From: Ligula intestinalis
Lineage: Eukaryota > Platyhelminthes > Cestoda > Diphyllobothriidea > Diphyllobothriidae
Direction: 5' to 3'
DNA: 64,000 nucleotides
NCBI GenBank assembly: GCA_036362985.1
Contig: JAYGXS010000008.1
Location: 15,646,534 to 15,710,533, forward strand
Program-made: the position numbers and the translations under genes
The notes under the pieces: model-generated
Told to the model about the DNA's origin: nothing
Database searches by the model: none
Seen by the model: only the letters and a program-made list of their open reading frames with translations
Shown: positions 11,126 through 21,393 of the stretch, piece after piece
Numbering within the stretch: the first letter of the stretch is position 1
How the letters are laid out: each line of letters opens with the position of its first letter

Positions 11126-12343
11126 TCATCCCCCAAAGAAGACGAAGAAAAAGGTAGAAGGACACGGAGCTGAGTATATTGAGACTGACGTTTCAGACAC
11201 ACGCTCGGTTCCATCATTAGAGTAACTAGATGATTGTTCCCGTTTGACGTGTGTACTTCGGTCTTTTCCGACGCCGAATATTATACCCGTGCTCGGTGCA
11301 CGAACTGTGACCTGCCTGTTTGCTGCTGATTGACCTTGCAATTGACCACTGGTGGGCTCGCGTGGCCTTTGTTTCTCTTGTGGCTGCCACAATTGCTGGC
11401 ATGTCAGTGGGTTTACTGGCCTGCTCCTCATCGGCCGACGGACTGTTCAGTTGTTGCTGCCTGTATGAGTTAATGTAAATCTCCTGGGCGCGACGGTGAG
11501 GTAGTGTCGCACGGTGGTCACGTAGTTCCTGGCCGGCTCCTCTCCCATTTTCTACTGAGCTCAGTTGTACTTTACGTGTGAGTTTGCTTTGCCGTCCTGT
11601 TGGCCTTTTTCGAACTGACGTGAGCCATCTACTTAGTGCCTGATAAGCGGGATAAAGGTTTATGGCTCTTTTTAGTGTGCCGGTCGAAATCCAACTCTCC
11701 AGCAGCAGTCTGGCCACCTTGCCATTGGCTCACCCTCCTACCATTGCCTTGTTAGAGGCGAAAGTGTGGTTCTTCTGCCGTGCATTGTCATAGACAATAG
11801 ATAGCGTATCCATGCAGTTGATTGCGAGTTGATACTCATGCAACCATGTACCAAGGCGCTTGAACGTTTCACCAACATGCTTTGCATCACAGTTTTGGCA
11901 TGGTGGACCATAAAACACTGCTGATTGTTCTTTCAATGGTACCGGGTCTTTGGGCCTCATAAGCGGCTGTCTGATGGGTGACTCCGGCTTATGCGCCACA
12001 CCGGTCGCGAATGGTTTCAGGATTCTTGCAGTCGACTCTGAAACGTTGTTCACATAACGAATGGCGAGCCCAAAAATAGGTCCTCTACTTTTGACCCCTT
12101 AAGGTAATTATACTGAAGACGCTTACGTATGAAGGACTTTGGATAACCATTGGCTTTAAATAGGGCATGCAAGTATTTAATCACCCCCTTATTCCCACGG
12201 TCGTCGCCCCAGTGTGTCTGAATGCATTGGAAAAGAGTTATAACGCAACTGCGTTTGTAACTAACGGGATGGTTGTCCCTGAAGTCAATTTTAACAAGGC
12301 CAACAGGACGGAAAAACAAACTCACACGTGAAGTACAACTGAG
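11126..12343 (-). pseudogene. Penelope-like element: connector, GIY-YIG and C-terminal tail
   Basis: Minus-strand frames give HPVSYKRSCVITLFQCIQTH, LFKANGYPKSFIRKRL, then (shifted near 12,050) VSESTARILKPFATGVAHK, FYGPPCQNCDAKHVGETFK (degenerate GIY-YIG), then RLLLESWISTGTLKRAINL. The reverse-transcriptase palm is missing, so the copy is 5'-truncated. At its 5' end it is fused to an inverted PLE terminal repeat. A hammerhead-like motif lies at its 3' end (11181-11220). Confidence 0.78.
11181..11224 (-). ncRNA. Hammerhead-ribozyme-like motif at end of PLE
   Basis: The minus strand reads ACT / CTAATGA / TGGAACCGAGCGTGTGTCT / GAAA / CGTC / AGTCTC. ACT can pair with AGT as stem I. The core has G-to-A at the third position of CTGATGA. 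It lies just beyond the C-terminal tail of the PLE at 11.1-12.3 kb, where the terminal repeat is expected. Confidence 0.45.
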
Positions 12344-12620
12344 GCCAGAGACATTAGCAGAAAACAGTTGCAGAACCGGGTAATACATGCACAGGAGTTT
12401 GCAGTATTTAAAGGATACAGTCATAAATACTGCAAACTCCTGTGTATTACCCGTTTCTGCTACTGTTTTCTGCTAATGTCTCTGATGATCAATCTGCGAT
12501 GGATGTCGAAACGTCAGGCGAATAAACGTATTGTCCTAGAGATCGAGTCGTCTTCTTCTCAATTACTTCTTGGGACTCGCATGTTCGCTTGTCACCTTTC
12601 TCGGTTGCCAAGCTCCCTTG
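12344..12620 (+). mobile_element. Inverted PLE terminal repeats (62-bp arms)
   Basis: The sequence 12346-12410 (AGACATTAGCAGAAAACAG..., TGCAGTATTTA) is followed after about 14 bp by its inverse at 12424-12485 (TAAATACTGCAAACTCCTGT..., CTAATGTCTCTG). The plus-oriented arm continues into a hammerhead-like motif and the standard PLE end (CAGGCGAATAAACGTATTG, then CTCAATTACTTCTTGGGACT). The minus arm runs directly into the PLE connector coding region. Confidence 0.65.
12478..12524 (+). ncRNA. Hammerhead-ribozyme-like motif in PLE end
   Basis: The order is GTCT / CTGATGA / a 19-nt stem-II region / GAAA / CGTC / AGGC. GTCT can pair with AGGC (stem I), GAAACGTC provides the GAA box with an ACGT self-complementary stem III and a GTC cleavage triplet. 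PLEs are known to carry minimal hammerheads in their terminal repeats, often with tiny stem III that works as a dimer. Stem II in this copy is imperfect. Confidence 0.6.
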
Positions 12621-12944
12621 ACGTTTATCAGTTTGTTGACCCCAATGCCCCCTACCGCCCCTACCGCCCCTGACAACCGCACTACTTTTTCTGCCAAACC
12701 GCATAGTTTATTTATGTGATTACGATATTAATGCATGGGCCTTAAGAGAATTTATCAAACGCTAACTTATGCTCGCCAATTTATCTTTTGAACTTTTCAA
12801 TGTTAATTTTCGCAAAGGTAAAGCAATCCAAAGATATCTGTCAACGCGGCTCCCAGGTGCGTTTGCTCCTGCACGTCCATCCCAGTGCATTATACAAACA
12901 GTTAAGCATCAAGCAAGCCAATGCTTAAAGACATTCTTCTGCCA

Positions 12945-13035
12945 ATACAAGCGAACATGCGAGTTCCAGGAAGTAAATGAGAAGAAGAGGACTCGATTGT
13001 CCCAGCGATTGAGTCGTCTTCCTCTCAAACATTCT
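12945..13035. mobile_element. Foldback scrap of the PLE end
   Basis: GCGAACATGCGAGTTCCAGG...GAAGAGGACTCGA is followed immediately by TCCCAGCGATTGAGTCGTCTTCCTCTC, so the PLE end motif appears first inverted and then direct. A similar foldback is present at 26,875-27,000. It represents joined PLE termini with nearly all internal sequence lost. Confidence 0.5.
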
Positions 13036-13139
13036 TCTAATATTGTTTGAGTAATATTTGGATATTCGGGGGTTTGGCAGATTTGAATAATTCAATTGAC
13101 CCGATTGTGTAAAATTCGGGGCCAATGTTGGATTGGACC

Positions 13140-13215
13140 CTGATTAGCAGGGAAGGGCTTAGTACAACCAACGCCGTACCAATTGAGCTACGAAGGTACG
13201 CCGAGACCTTTGAAT
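13140..13215 (-). repeat. tRNA-like fragment
   Basis: The minus strand has CGTAGCTCAATTGGTACGGC (good A box/D arm) followed by GTTGGTTGTACTAAGCCC, but no proper B box. It is probably a relic of a tRNA-derived repeat. Confidence 0.35.
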
Positions 13216-13771
13216 TGAATCACACTTGGGTCAATTTACGCGTCCAGCCTACTGAACATATATAATCCAATAGCTGACTGCCCAGGCATGAGTTTCTAAG
13301 CCATCATCTAGAATCCACCAGAATGACTATTAGGCATACTTAATAATTATTAGGGGGTTGGCAAATTGGAATATGTCAAGTGACCCATCTGTGCTATTTT
13401 AATTACTACTTTCCATTAGCAAGTGCAATGAAGCCTGTACTTGGAGAAATCGCTCTTTTGTAGGTGTCTACTTGGCCTAACATATATAATTCATTTTATG
13501 ATTCTGTCCACGGTTGACCTCGAAGGCTTCTTCCCAGCAACAGATTACCGGAACAGTTGCGATGGAAGGAGTAGGCCATTGAAATAACCAAATCCCACAG
13601 CCACCGAATGTGTGCTCCGTGGTGGATATCAATCTCTGACAATTTCTGCTACATCAGCTACTCCATTTTGGCTTCCTGGTGAGCTTTTGACTTATTGCTC
13701 CACTCAAGTTCCACGCTAGCTTCTATGCCCATTTCGTGCTCACTGCTGGTAAATCGGTAAACACCACTCAC

Positions 13772-13918
13772 CTGTCCAACCCCAGCAGGAAAGCTTCCGC
13801 CCTGCGTGTAGCTGGTCACCGCTGCAAAGTACTTTCGTGGACTTGTCGGGGTAAATCACCACTTCAATCGAGAGGTTTGTCCAGTCCTGTGCCGGAGGCA
13901 TGGCTTCAATGACACCAC
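13772..13918 (-). CDS. IQCH: IQCH-like exon 7 (GGVIEA block)
   Basis: The exon has 147 nt. It starts with the last two bases of a Gly codon split with exon 6 and ends after the first base of a Val codon, with donor GTGAGT (13766-13771) and acceptor TTTCTCTAG. The peptide contains GGVIEAMPPAQDWTN, VEVVIYP, CSGDQLHA and LSCWGW. The GGVIEA start and the S-G-D-Q-x-H-A motif are diagnostic for the family. Phases on both sides agree with the neighbouring exons, giving continuous FLTYGGVIEA and GWTVPMTS junctions. Confidence 0.9.
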
Positions 13919-14024
13919 CTAGAGAAAAATGTAATGAAAGAAGTGGATTTTGCGTCCGATACAAAATCAGATCGGGATAATTACGGTTAAGGAATCAATG
14001 TTTCTCCCACTCATTTCGACCTAC

Positions 14025-14145
14025 CGTAAGTGAGGAATTGAACCAAGAAGGCGTGAGCATTGGGAAATGCCGCGCGATTCGTTGGCATTAGATGCATCTG
14101 CACCAAGTGTGGCACTTCGGTGAGGATGCGTTGGTAGACGGGTTC
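14025..14145 (-). CDS. IQCH: IQCH-like exon 6
   Basis: Acceptor CTCTTTTTTAG and donor GTAGGT (14019-14024) enclose 40 codons plus one base. The peptide runs EPVYQRILTEVPHLVQMHL to AHAFLVQFLTY. It joins exon 5 in phase 0 (...RRIQ/EPVY...) and exon 7 by a split Gly codon. The linker is helical and leads straight into GGVIEA, matching the spacing expected for IQCH. Confidence 0.85.
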
Positions 14146-14489
14146 CTAAAAAAGAGTTGTCAAATGAAGTTTTGTGCAGACAAGTTACCCTATTTTGTGT
14201 GTTTTTGGCACTACGAGTAAAACAATCCAGCCAAGCGAGAACTATCGACACGCGTGTCATCAGCGCTACAGGGGCCCAAATGCAACACAAAAGAAGACTT
14301 ATGACACGAACGCACGAGCACAAATTGGCCGTGCTAAAGGGCCATCAACAGCTGCTTCAAGTTACTGCTCGCTTTTTAGTGGACGTTCGTACAGCCCACT
14401 CCGAGGGAAAGGGGACAATAGCGCGGACACTCACCACTAGAAAGAGCACACGTTCTATAATTATTACGCAAATGTCTGAATGTTAGCTT

Positions 14490-16500
14490 AAATTCCAACT
14501 GAACTGCTGGTTATCACTTACACATCGGAGAAAGTTCCAGAGACAGTTTGAAAGGTTGAAAATTCCAATTTTCGGTCCTAAAATTATTTTCTCATCAATT
14601 TTTAAGTTCTACTCCGTAACACGTAAAAATTTACTTCCCATCTCCTCTCCACGAGAACGGGAATTGCGTGTATTAATGGACTATTTGCGGAATCATTGCA
14701 GAAAATATATCCTCAAAACCCTTACACCAAAAGCATTCAAACGCTAGCATTTTTATTGATGGTGTTGATAAAGGGAAACGAAGAGTCTTTTTTAGGAAAA
14801 GAGCTTTATACTACTTCTGCTTGAACTACTGAAGATTAAAAAGGTGTTCGAAAAATGGAGTTGCAGTTATAAATATTTAAGCAGGTTACAGCGGCCTCCC
14901 ATCGCCAAAAGAATTGAAAAGTGGGGGGCTTGGATTATCGTACTACAGAAGCCGCCGAAGACCATGCAACGCTAATTATAAAATTTGCTTAGACACTTTG
15001 TCATATATTTGAAAACACTATTGTGATTCATTCAGTTTATTGAATTCTGCAAAAACCTTTTACTTAGTTAAATCATCATTTAAGTTAGGTTTATTAAGAG
15101 AAATAAACATTAGTTTTGGGGAAATTGGGAGAAGGCTCATATAGAAGGAATTTTCTATGCTATTACGAAAGAGCGAACCAAACCGCACGTCGAAGTTGAT
15201 CATACTAAGACGGAACTCCAAAATAAATAAAATAGGTACAGAAGATATCCCTTCCAGAACTGAAAAAGTTCCTACAAAATTGTTCAGATTGAAGTGAAGC
15301 CAAGTTAAAGGAACCAAATATGCTTGCAGTAACATTGAACACATGTGTTTAAGAAATTATGTTTAGCTATCTGGTGAAGTTCCTTTGTAAAAAATGCATA
15401 AACAGAAGAGCTTTTGTTTGAATGCAGCGATAAACCTCAAATGTCCTTCAATAAAAACCAAATTTCTAACATGTTTTCGTGGATTTAAACAAATAATGCC
15501 TTATTGAATGTCATTCGTGAATAAAAATAGTTTTTTGTATACTTTACAATCCCTTTTACCTTATTTAGAAACAGAACAGACGAAAGAAAAATAAGTACTT
15601 CAAAAAATGGCAATTTATATGGCCAGTTTTTTTTTAATTCGCCAGTATATATCTGAAAGTGGAATTAATCTATTCATGCGGAAGGTAAACCATTTTAAAG
15701 AGAAAAGAATGTTCTTTTATTTCCAATCAAATTGAATCGTTTATCTTCAGAAAACTTACATAAATTATCAAATTTCATTGTGACATTACGTTGGAGAAAT
15801 TTAATATACACAGAAGTTCGTCAGCTGAATATCTAATCAAAGCAATTTCTAAGAGGTAACCTTTTTGGACAATTTTTTTTTAATCTTAAGAATATTAGTT
15901 GCAGAGTTATACTGCCGACATGATTTACTCTTGACAATGTGGTTTGCTGTTTCAAGGAATTTCTACAAAGAAGCAACATGGTCATCATTCTAAGAACCAA
16001 TATTCAAAAACACTTACGTTCGGTAAATATTCTTTATACATACCTTATTTTAAAGGTTTTGATGTAAGCGGCGAACAGATGCGCAAATTGTGTATTGATC
16101 AGTGAAGATATTAAAAAAAAGCAATTTGATGACACTCTTTTTTCGGTTGCATTCAATAAATACCTTACCGGTAAGAACAGAGTTTACATAATATTTTGAC
16201 TATAGAAAAATTCGTTTATTAGATAGAAAGTGGTTGCTACAAGTTTTAAAAGTAACGCAATATCTTAATTTATTGCTCGAATTTAGACCTCTTTTTTACG
16301 TCTCTAAAACCACGGCATTATCGAGAAAATTTTAAATTCCTATACAAACACTTACTAATTCCTATATTTGTTTTTGAGTACTTAATAGGCCTTTTGCCAT
16401 TCATTATTATTTCTATGTTTTCCTAAATACATTCACACTGGTATTTGAGTAATGATCAAACTCACGCAAATAAAGGAAAATTACGTGGTCAACGGCGACC
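14490..16500. other. AT-rich intron sequence
   Basis: The segment is AT-rich with poly-A/T tracts and no recognisable exon or element. Short words (e.g. AAGAGGTAACCTTTTTGGAC at 15,853) resemble 29,246-29,270, hinting at an old dispersed repeat shared with the 28.5-29.3 kb region. Confidence 0.5.
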
Positions 16501-16504
16501 ACTG

Positions 16505-16730
16505 TAGAGCGTTTGGTGTGGGGAGGCAGGTAGACAGACGCTCATGGCAGGTGGGGGGATAAACATATCTCGGTTACATGTGGGGATGAGGGGAGGGGTG
16601 TTAAAGTCGGATACCCATTGAACACCCTCTTAACGCCCCTTCCCTCACCCCCACATGTGGCATGTTTATCCGCGTCCCCCCTTTTGCCCTGTACTTCTGT
16701 CTTCTTGCCTGTCCCCACCAAACGCTCTAG
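16505..16730. repeat. Long imperfect inverted repeat (about 105-bp arms)
   Basis: GAGCGTTTGGTGTGGGGAGG (16,506) pairs with CCTGTCCCCACCAAACGCTC (16,708-16,727), and internal words such as AGGTGGGGGGATAAACAT and ACATGTGGGGATGAGGGG pair with ATGTTTATCCGCGTCCCCCC and CCCTCACCCCCACATGT. The loop is about 15-20 bp. It could be a foldback MITE; the high G/C strand asymmetry of the arms is striking in an AT-rich intron. Confidence 0.65.
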
Positions 16731-17087
16731 TGCGACAATCCCGTTCCCCATTTTTCATTTTGTCCGATGAGGGGTAAGGGTTATCTGCTTAAAATTAATG
16801 AACACAACTGGATCTTCCGAAGACCTTCATTCTTTTTATTATATCAATTCGGAATGCAAACCGATTCACTTATCCAATACTGAAGATTATCTGTGACCAA
16901 ATAAGTTTGTGCCAGTGGAAATATCCAAAGGGCATCATGCGTGAGTGTTTCAAAAAATCTCACTTTGCGTGGCCAAACTGCGAAAAGCAGAAAGTCTACC
17001 TCGCAATGACTTGGGCGAACAACGTTTCATGGATGACTGGATTTGTGAGGACCAAAGACTCGCTAACATTGAAAAAACAGAAGGTAT

Positions 17088-17240
17088 TGCCGTCAAAAGC
17101 AAGGACGACTGGATTGGTAATTTATGGCTCATTAGTCATCGCCAGCCAGTCAGACCCAACCCTAAGTGATGCACTGTCCTAGGCTCGAACTTACGGCCTT
17201 TTGATCAGAAGCCCAACGCTCTAACTATTGAGCCGTAAAC
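17088..17240 (-). mobile_element. tRNA-derived SINE, copy 1
   Basis: On the minus strand a tRNA-like head (GGCTCAATAGTTAGAGCGTT A-box region, AAGTTCGAGCCTAGG B-box region) is followed by a body with CACTTAGGGTTGGGTCTGAC, TGGCTGGCGATGAC, AATGAGCCATAAATT and CCAGTCGTCCTTGC. Five other copies in the window share head and body, so it is a SINE family rather than a tRNA gene. Confidence 0.7.
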
Positions 17241-17349
17241 TCGTAGTTTTGCCGGTTTAAGTCAGGGGATATTGACATTCGGTGAGAGTTTACGAATCGC
17301 AAACGGAACTCACTTGTCCTGCTTTGCCTTGGATCTCATTTCTCGAGCC

Positions 17350-17505
17350 CTGAAAACAGTCGTACGGTGGCTAGTAGTCTAGGCAGTTAAAAAAGGCAAC
17401 GGGTTCGAGCCTCGGGTTGTGTACCACTTAGGATGGGGTATGACTGACTGGCGACGCCAAAAATCGCCATTCCAGTCTTCCTTGTCTTTGCTGGAAATAA
17501 TATCT
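17350..17505 (+). mobile_element. tRNA-derived SINE, copy 2
   Basis: The plus strand carries ACGGTGGCTAGTAGTCTAGG, ACGGGTTCGAGCCTCGGGTT (B box), then GTACCACTTAGGATGGGGTA, TGACTGACTGGCGACG and CATTCCAGTCTTCCTTGTC. It lies 110 bp from copy 1 in the opposite orientation. Confidence 0.68.
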
Positions 17506-17775
17506 GCAGAGACAGAACACTCGATAAGAATGACGGCCTAATAGGTACCTATGCATGAAAACTGCTTGCAAAACATGTGGCTTTGCGGCAGATTCCTAAG
17601 AGTTCGGGGTTAGATCCGGAGTTTGAGTTAGCGCTAGGGTCGGAATTGCATCAGAAGTTGGGCTTTTGGTTCTTGTCAATTGTACGGTTGGGCAGGTATC
17701 AGATTAATTTTACACCTCAATTTTATATTATGCTTAGAGAGAAGAAACAGACTCGCTCGCTGGAACAATACGTTT

Positions 17776-17821
17776 ATTCGCCTGACCTTTTTATATCCGT
17801 TGCGGATTCATCATCAGAGAC
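17776..17821 (-). ncRNA. Hammerhead-ribozyme-like motif, partly decayed
   Basis: The minus strand reads ACGTCT / CTGATGA / TGAATCCGCAACGGAT / ATAAAAAGGTC / AGGCGAATAAACG. Stem II (ATCCG-CAA-CGGAT) is perfect and stem I (GTCT/AGGC) is intact, but GAAAC has become AAAAG. It is a terminal-repeat fragment of the same PLE family as the copy at 12.5 kb, standing alone next to two SINEs. Confidence 0.5.
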
Positions 17822-18715
17822 GTGAGTAGGAAAGAGTAGCTTAGTGTTATCGTTAAGGCATGGAAATAAATCGCAAGGCTATCAAGTGAGCGAGGAGTTC
17901 TATTTTCATGTCCTGTTCAGACAGTCAAACGAAAGCCATTCCTAATGAATAATCCGTAGTGGTCGCCAACATACGAGACCAATATCATGATGTAAGGCGT
18001 GCTGGTGAAACAAGCAAGCGCCTGGGCAGCACAAAATTGCGCGAGAACCAACATGTAATCCACCATTAGGATGTACGATCACATACAATAGCAGAACAAC
18101 AGCTTTTATTTTTGAGCAGCGGTAAAACCCCGAGGAGAGATATCGACTGATTTGTTTAATCGGACGATGGGCCTACGTACCACCTACCGGTTCTGGGCCC
18201 TGGGCAGAAGTCGGTTCGGACAGCACCGCGCTGGCATGCGAGCAAATTCACGCGGAACCGACAGGTGTCGCTTTCACGGAGGGCAGAAAAACAGTCAGCT
18301 GGATGTCACGTGACCAGCAGGGAACGCCTCCTGTCCCGAGGTCTCCAAGGGTCTGAGGATGTCGTCCGCGTGATAGCACTGGCGACTGATCGGTGCGCCG
18401 GACGACGACGAAGTTTGGCCGACAGACATGCCCAGGTGGATGGGTTTACGATGGCGGTCAGAACTTAGTTAGTTACAAAGCCAGTTCCTTAATGTGACTG
18501 AAATGACTTGAAATTAGGCTGCAAAATAACTAGGATTACCACCTTACTCAAGGCCGGTTGGCGAGTGATTATCAATAGCTAGCGAATTTCAGCATATTGT
18601 GTGGAAAATAGGCCTTGCCGTGCATCTTTCGCTGCAGGAAGATAACATGAATGCTCATTTCTGAACTGACTGTGAGTGGATGGCAGGATTCAGCGGCGGG
18701 TCTTAAATGATTTAC

Positions 18716-18907
18716 CTGAATCCGTCGCGAATCCCAGTTGGATGGCCCTCGCAAATGCCGTTGTTCATTGGCCCATTTAAACGACGGGAGGTGCTGGTCC
18801 AATTGCAGGGTCGCCGTTCCTACGCTGTTGTAGCTGAAGTCTATTTTGAAGGCGTATACACGCGAGGGCAGGTTGGCAGTGATGAGTTGAGCAAGGGTTT
18901 CGTAAAA
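18716..18907 (-). CDS. IQCH: IQCH-like exon 5 (FKID segment)
   Basis: The exon has 64 codons, phase 0 at both ends, acceptor TTTTTTGCTTCAG and donor GTAAAT (18710-18715). It begins FYETLAQLITANLPSRV and contains AFKIDFSYNSVGTATLQL and RGPSNWDSRRIQ. The F-K-I/M-D motif followed by a Gly-rich turn is the likely nucleotide-binding strand of the ATP-grasp-like domain. As I remember vertebrate IQCH, the turn there holds consecutive glycines; here it reads NSVGTA, so glycines appear to be lost. Confidence 0.87.
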
Positions 18908-18969
18908 CTGAAGCAAAAAATAAGGCTCTATTTGGAATTCAATGCGCACCTTTTAGGGTAAGTGTGCAG

Positions 18970-20030
18970 TACGAGGCTAATTAGTGCGAATTAGGGCTGG
19001 TTCTTATGAACAATCTTTGCTCACTATATAATTCAACATGAGTAATAGACAGGGGCAGTCTACTTTAAGACCTATTCTGGGCGTTGCTCATCAATTTTTC
19101 ATTTTGCGGTCTAAAGAAACTTTTAGTAGGCGTTGTGTGGATGAGATAAGAAACTATGGGAATAAGCGAGATATCGAAGATAGTCAAATTTCACATTCCA
19201 ATTAACGTCTGACTCTTTCGAAACTACGGAAAACAATCAATAAGATTGGGCTACGAAACCAATAAGTTTATTAATCATTATTCAGTCGATAAATGTAGGC
19301 TTTTTTGCACGTCTGTACACTGCGAAAATTATTTACTCTGCACTTTCTTTTATTTCCCTCCGGTAAGTATTAAAAGCCGCGTAGCAATGCAATTATTCTC
19401 CCACTTAAGCAAATGAATAAAATTATAATCCTGTGGGGGTTGAAGTTTCCAGGTTAATTCATGTACCTCGCTGTTTCACAGCTGCTTCAGGATACGTTCG
19501 GAGACCATAGCTCATTCTGAATGCTCATTTTGGTCCCAATCACCCTCTAATATCCAATCTCGGCAGAGAGTTTCAGCATACGAAATTGTTGGCTCTTAGG
19601 ATGCCTACCCGAGACGGTGCTGACCAGGGCTACAAGCCTGAGTTGGCCCAAGTCCGCGTGCAACGCTCAATCGTTCACCGCTTTTGACTGGTAGCACGCG
19701 TGTACTTGTATGCCGGCGCAGTTCCGTTCTGGCCAACCACCTCCCTGAAGCTGACTTACAAATGACCTCGCTGAAGATGCTTGTGCCGTCTTCCGCGCTC
19801 ACAAGCTTCGGAGACAGCCTTCTCACGAGTGATTGTACACTCTTCCGACAGTCAAATTTTTCTAACCTATTCTCCACTACTTCTGTACAGAATAAACTAT
19901 CCGGTGTCGTAGTTTTTATCTTCTCATTACGGAACCGGACCTGAACATCGCAGCGACTAGAGTTTTTACCTGCTAACCGAATGCGATAAGCCTATTATTC
20001 TGTAGCCTGTTTCAAGCAAATTAGTTTACC
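18970..20030. other. Intron between IQCH exons 4 and 5
   Basis: Both strands are open for about 85-90 codons at 19,605-19,944, but no splice-bounded exon or domain was recognised. The rest is plain AT-rich intron. Confidence 0.45.
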
Positions 20031-20033
20031 AAC

Positions 20034-20381
20034 CTGCTCCTCCTCATAAACGTCATAATCTCCAGGAGCCTGGAAAAGGCGCGCTCTTGGATCAAGATCC
20101 ATTTCCTCGTTCTCAGTTCGATTTTCAGTCAGTTGCTTTTCGCTCAACATACTGACCACTCTTCGAATTGTAGTCTTCGCATTAAACAGCTTTGCCATCT
20201 GTAGTGATGGGGCCAGGAGGGCGGCTGCAAAGTAATCTGCCACGTAGTAGTCGTCAATGTGACTGGCAGCACCAGGAACAACAAGAGCTGGCCGGCCCTT
20301 AATGAAGGCTTTCATTGACTGGAGCGCGCGTGGGCTGTATTTGAGCAGACTGGATAGACAGAACGGTGGACATCCGGGTTT
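20034..20381 (-). CDS. IQCH: IQCH-like exon 4 (VVPG...VADY block)
   Basis: This is the longest exon, 116 codons, phase 0 at both ends. Acceptor CATCTCTTCAG is good. The donor consistent with phase and alignment is the weak GTTGGT (20028-20033). The peptide runs KPGCPPFCLSSLLKYSPRAL, SMKAFIKGRPALVVPG, IDDYYVADYFAAALLAP, KLFNAKTTIRRV, then a charged insert with QLTENRTENEEMDLDP, then QAPGDYDVYEEEQ. The P-G-x-Y/D-x-DxY end and the VADY motif are strong IQCH landmarks. The acidic insert is probably lineage-specific. Confidence 0.88.
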
Positions 20382-21204
20382 CTGAAGAGATGAGATAGAA
20401 GTCCCGAAAAAAGTGATAATTGTCTGGAGACTTCTCCAAACTCCTTTCGCTTATGCAAAAAAGAATACTGGAGGAAGCCGCGTTCAAGCGAGGCTATTCC
20501 AAAACAGCACCTTGAAAAAATCCTGCCCCCATGCGGTTCAAAATTTTTAAGCAGTGGCGTTTCAAGAGGAAAATACTTGTTTCCAACGAGCAAAAGATAG
20601 TGTGTCAAGATCAACACACTTGATTTACGAACAAAGCCGGATACTCACAAAATTTGTTCCCTGAACAAACCGTACTATATTATTCCTCTCCTTAGTCGCC
20701 ACCTGGGTCTAAATCCATCTGCTCGCACTGTTACGTTGTGACTAGAAAAGCAGACAATCGTCGAGAATCTTCCTAAACGAGAGCGGACCAACCAAACTCC
20801 TACAACGCTGGTGCTGGTGAAATTCTCAGACGCTAGTACACACGAAGGAGCAAAGGCTGAGTCGCTAAATTCTATTGTATCACATTTGCTTTGATACCAA
20901 TATTGGAGTAACTTTCTGCATAGTTAGAAATTAAACTAGCTCAGTTATTGCGCCTGCTCTTACCAACTTTGAACAAAGTTTCCACGTTTAGACACTGCTT
21001 TAGTAGTCCGTCAAAGTTCTGCTTCTTAAATTCTAAAACCAATCGTCTTAAGTAAGGAGAATCGCCTTTAACGTACTCTTACATTAGCTAAGCGACGACT
21101 TAGGCTATCTGTCTCGTATACAAAGTAAAGCTTCACATCTGAATCTTTTTTTGCGGAATTTTCACCTGTCGTGCGAAAATAATGCAAACGAGAAGCCAAA
21201 TGCG

Positions 21205-21292
21205 AAATCTGCCGCGAGAGGGGCTCGAACTCAAAACCCCTTCTACACAAGACCGCGATGCTAACCGCTGCGCTATCGCCGCACGCTGTAGC
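21205..21292 (-). repeat. tRNA-like sequence (probable SINE head)
   Basis: The minus strand reads GCGGCGATAGCGCAGCGGTT, AGCATCGCGGTC, then GAGTTCGAGCCCCTCTCGCG. The acceptor-like ends pair in six of seven positions and A- and B-box-like strings are present, but the T arm does not fold properly. It is therefore more likely a tRNA-derived repeat than a functional tRNA. It sits about 100 bp upstream of the first LINE's ORF1. Confidence 0.5.
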
Positions 21293-21393
21293 GATCGAAA
21301 AGCTTGACTAATTGGGTGCGATCGACGCACAGAGAGAATCGATGCGAAGGATATCATATTCTAGCCTCTACGTATAGCAAACTTGCAGGTAAA

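Noticed and set aside
21205..21292. Functional tRNA gene
   Set aside because: The T arm does not fold and the acceptor stem has a mismatch; a tRNA-derived repeat is more likely.
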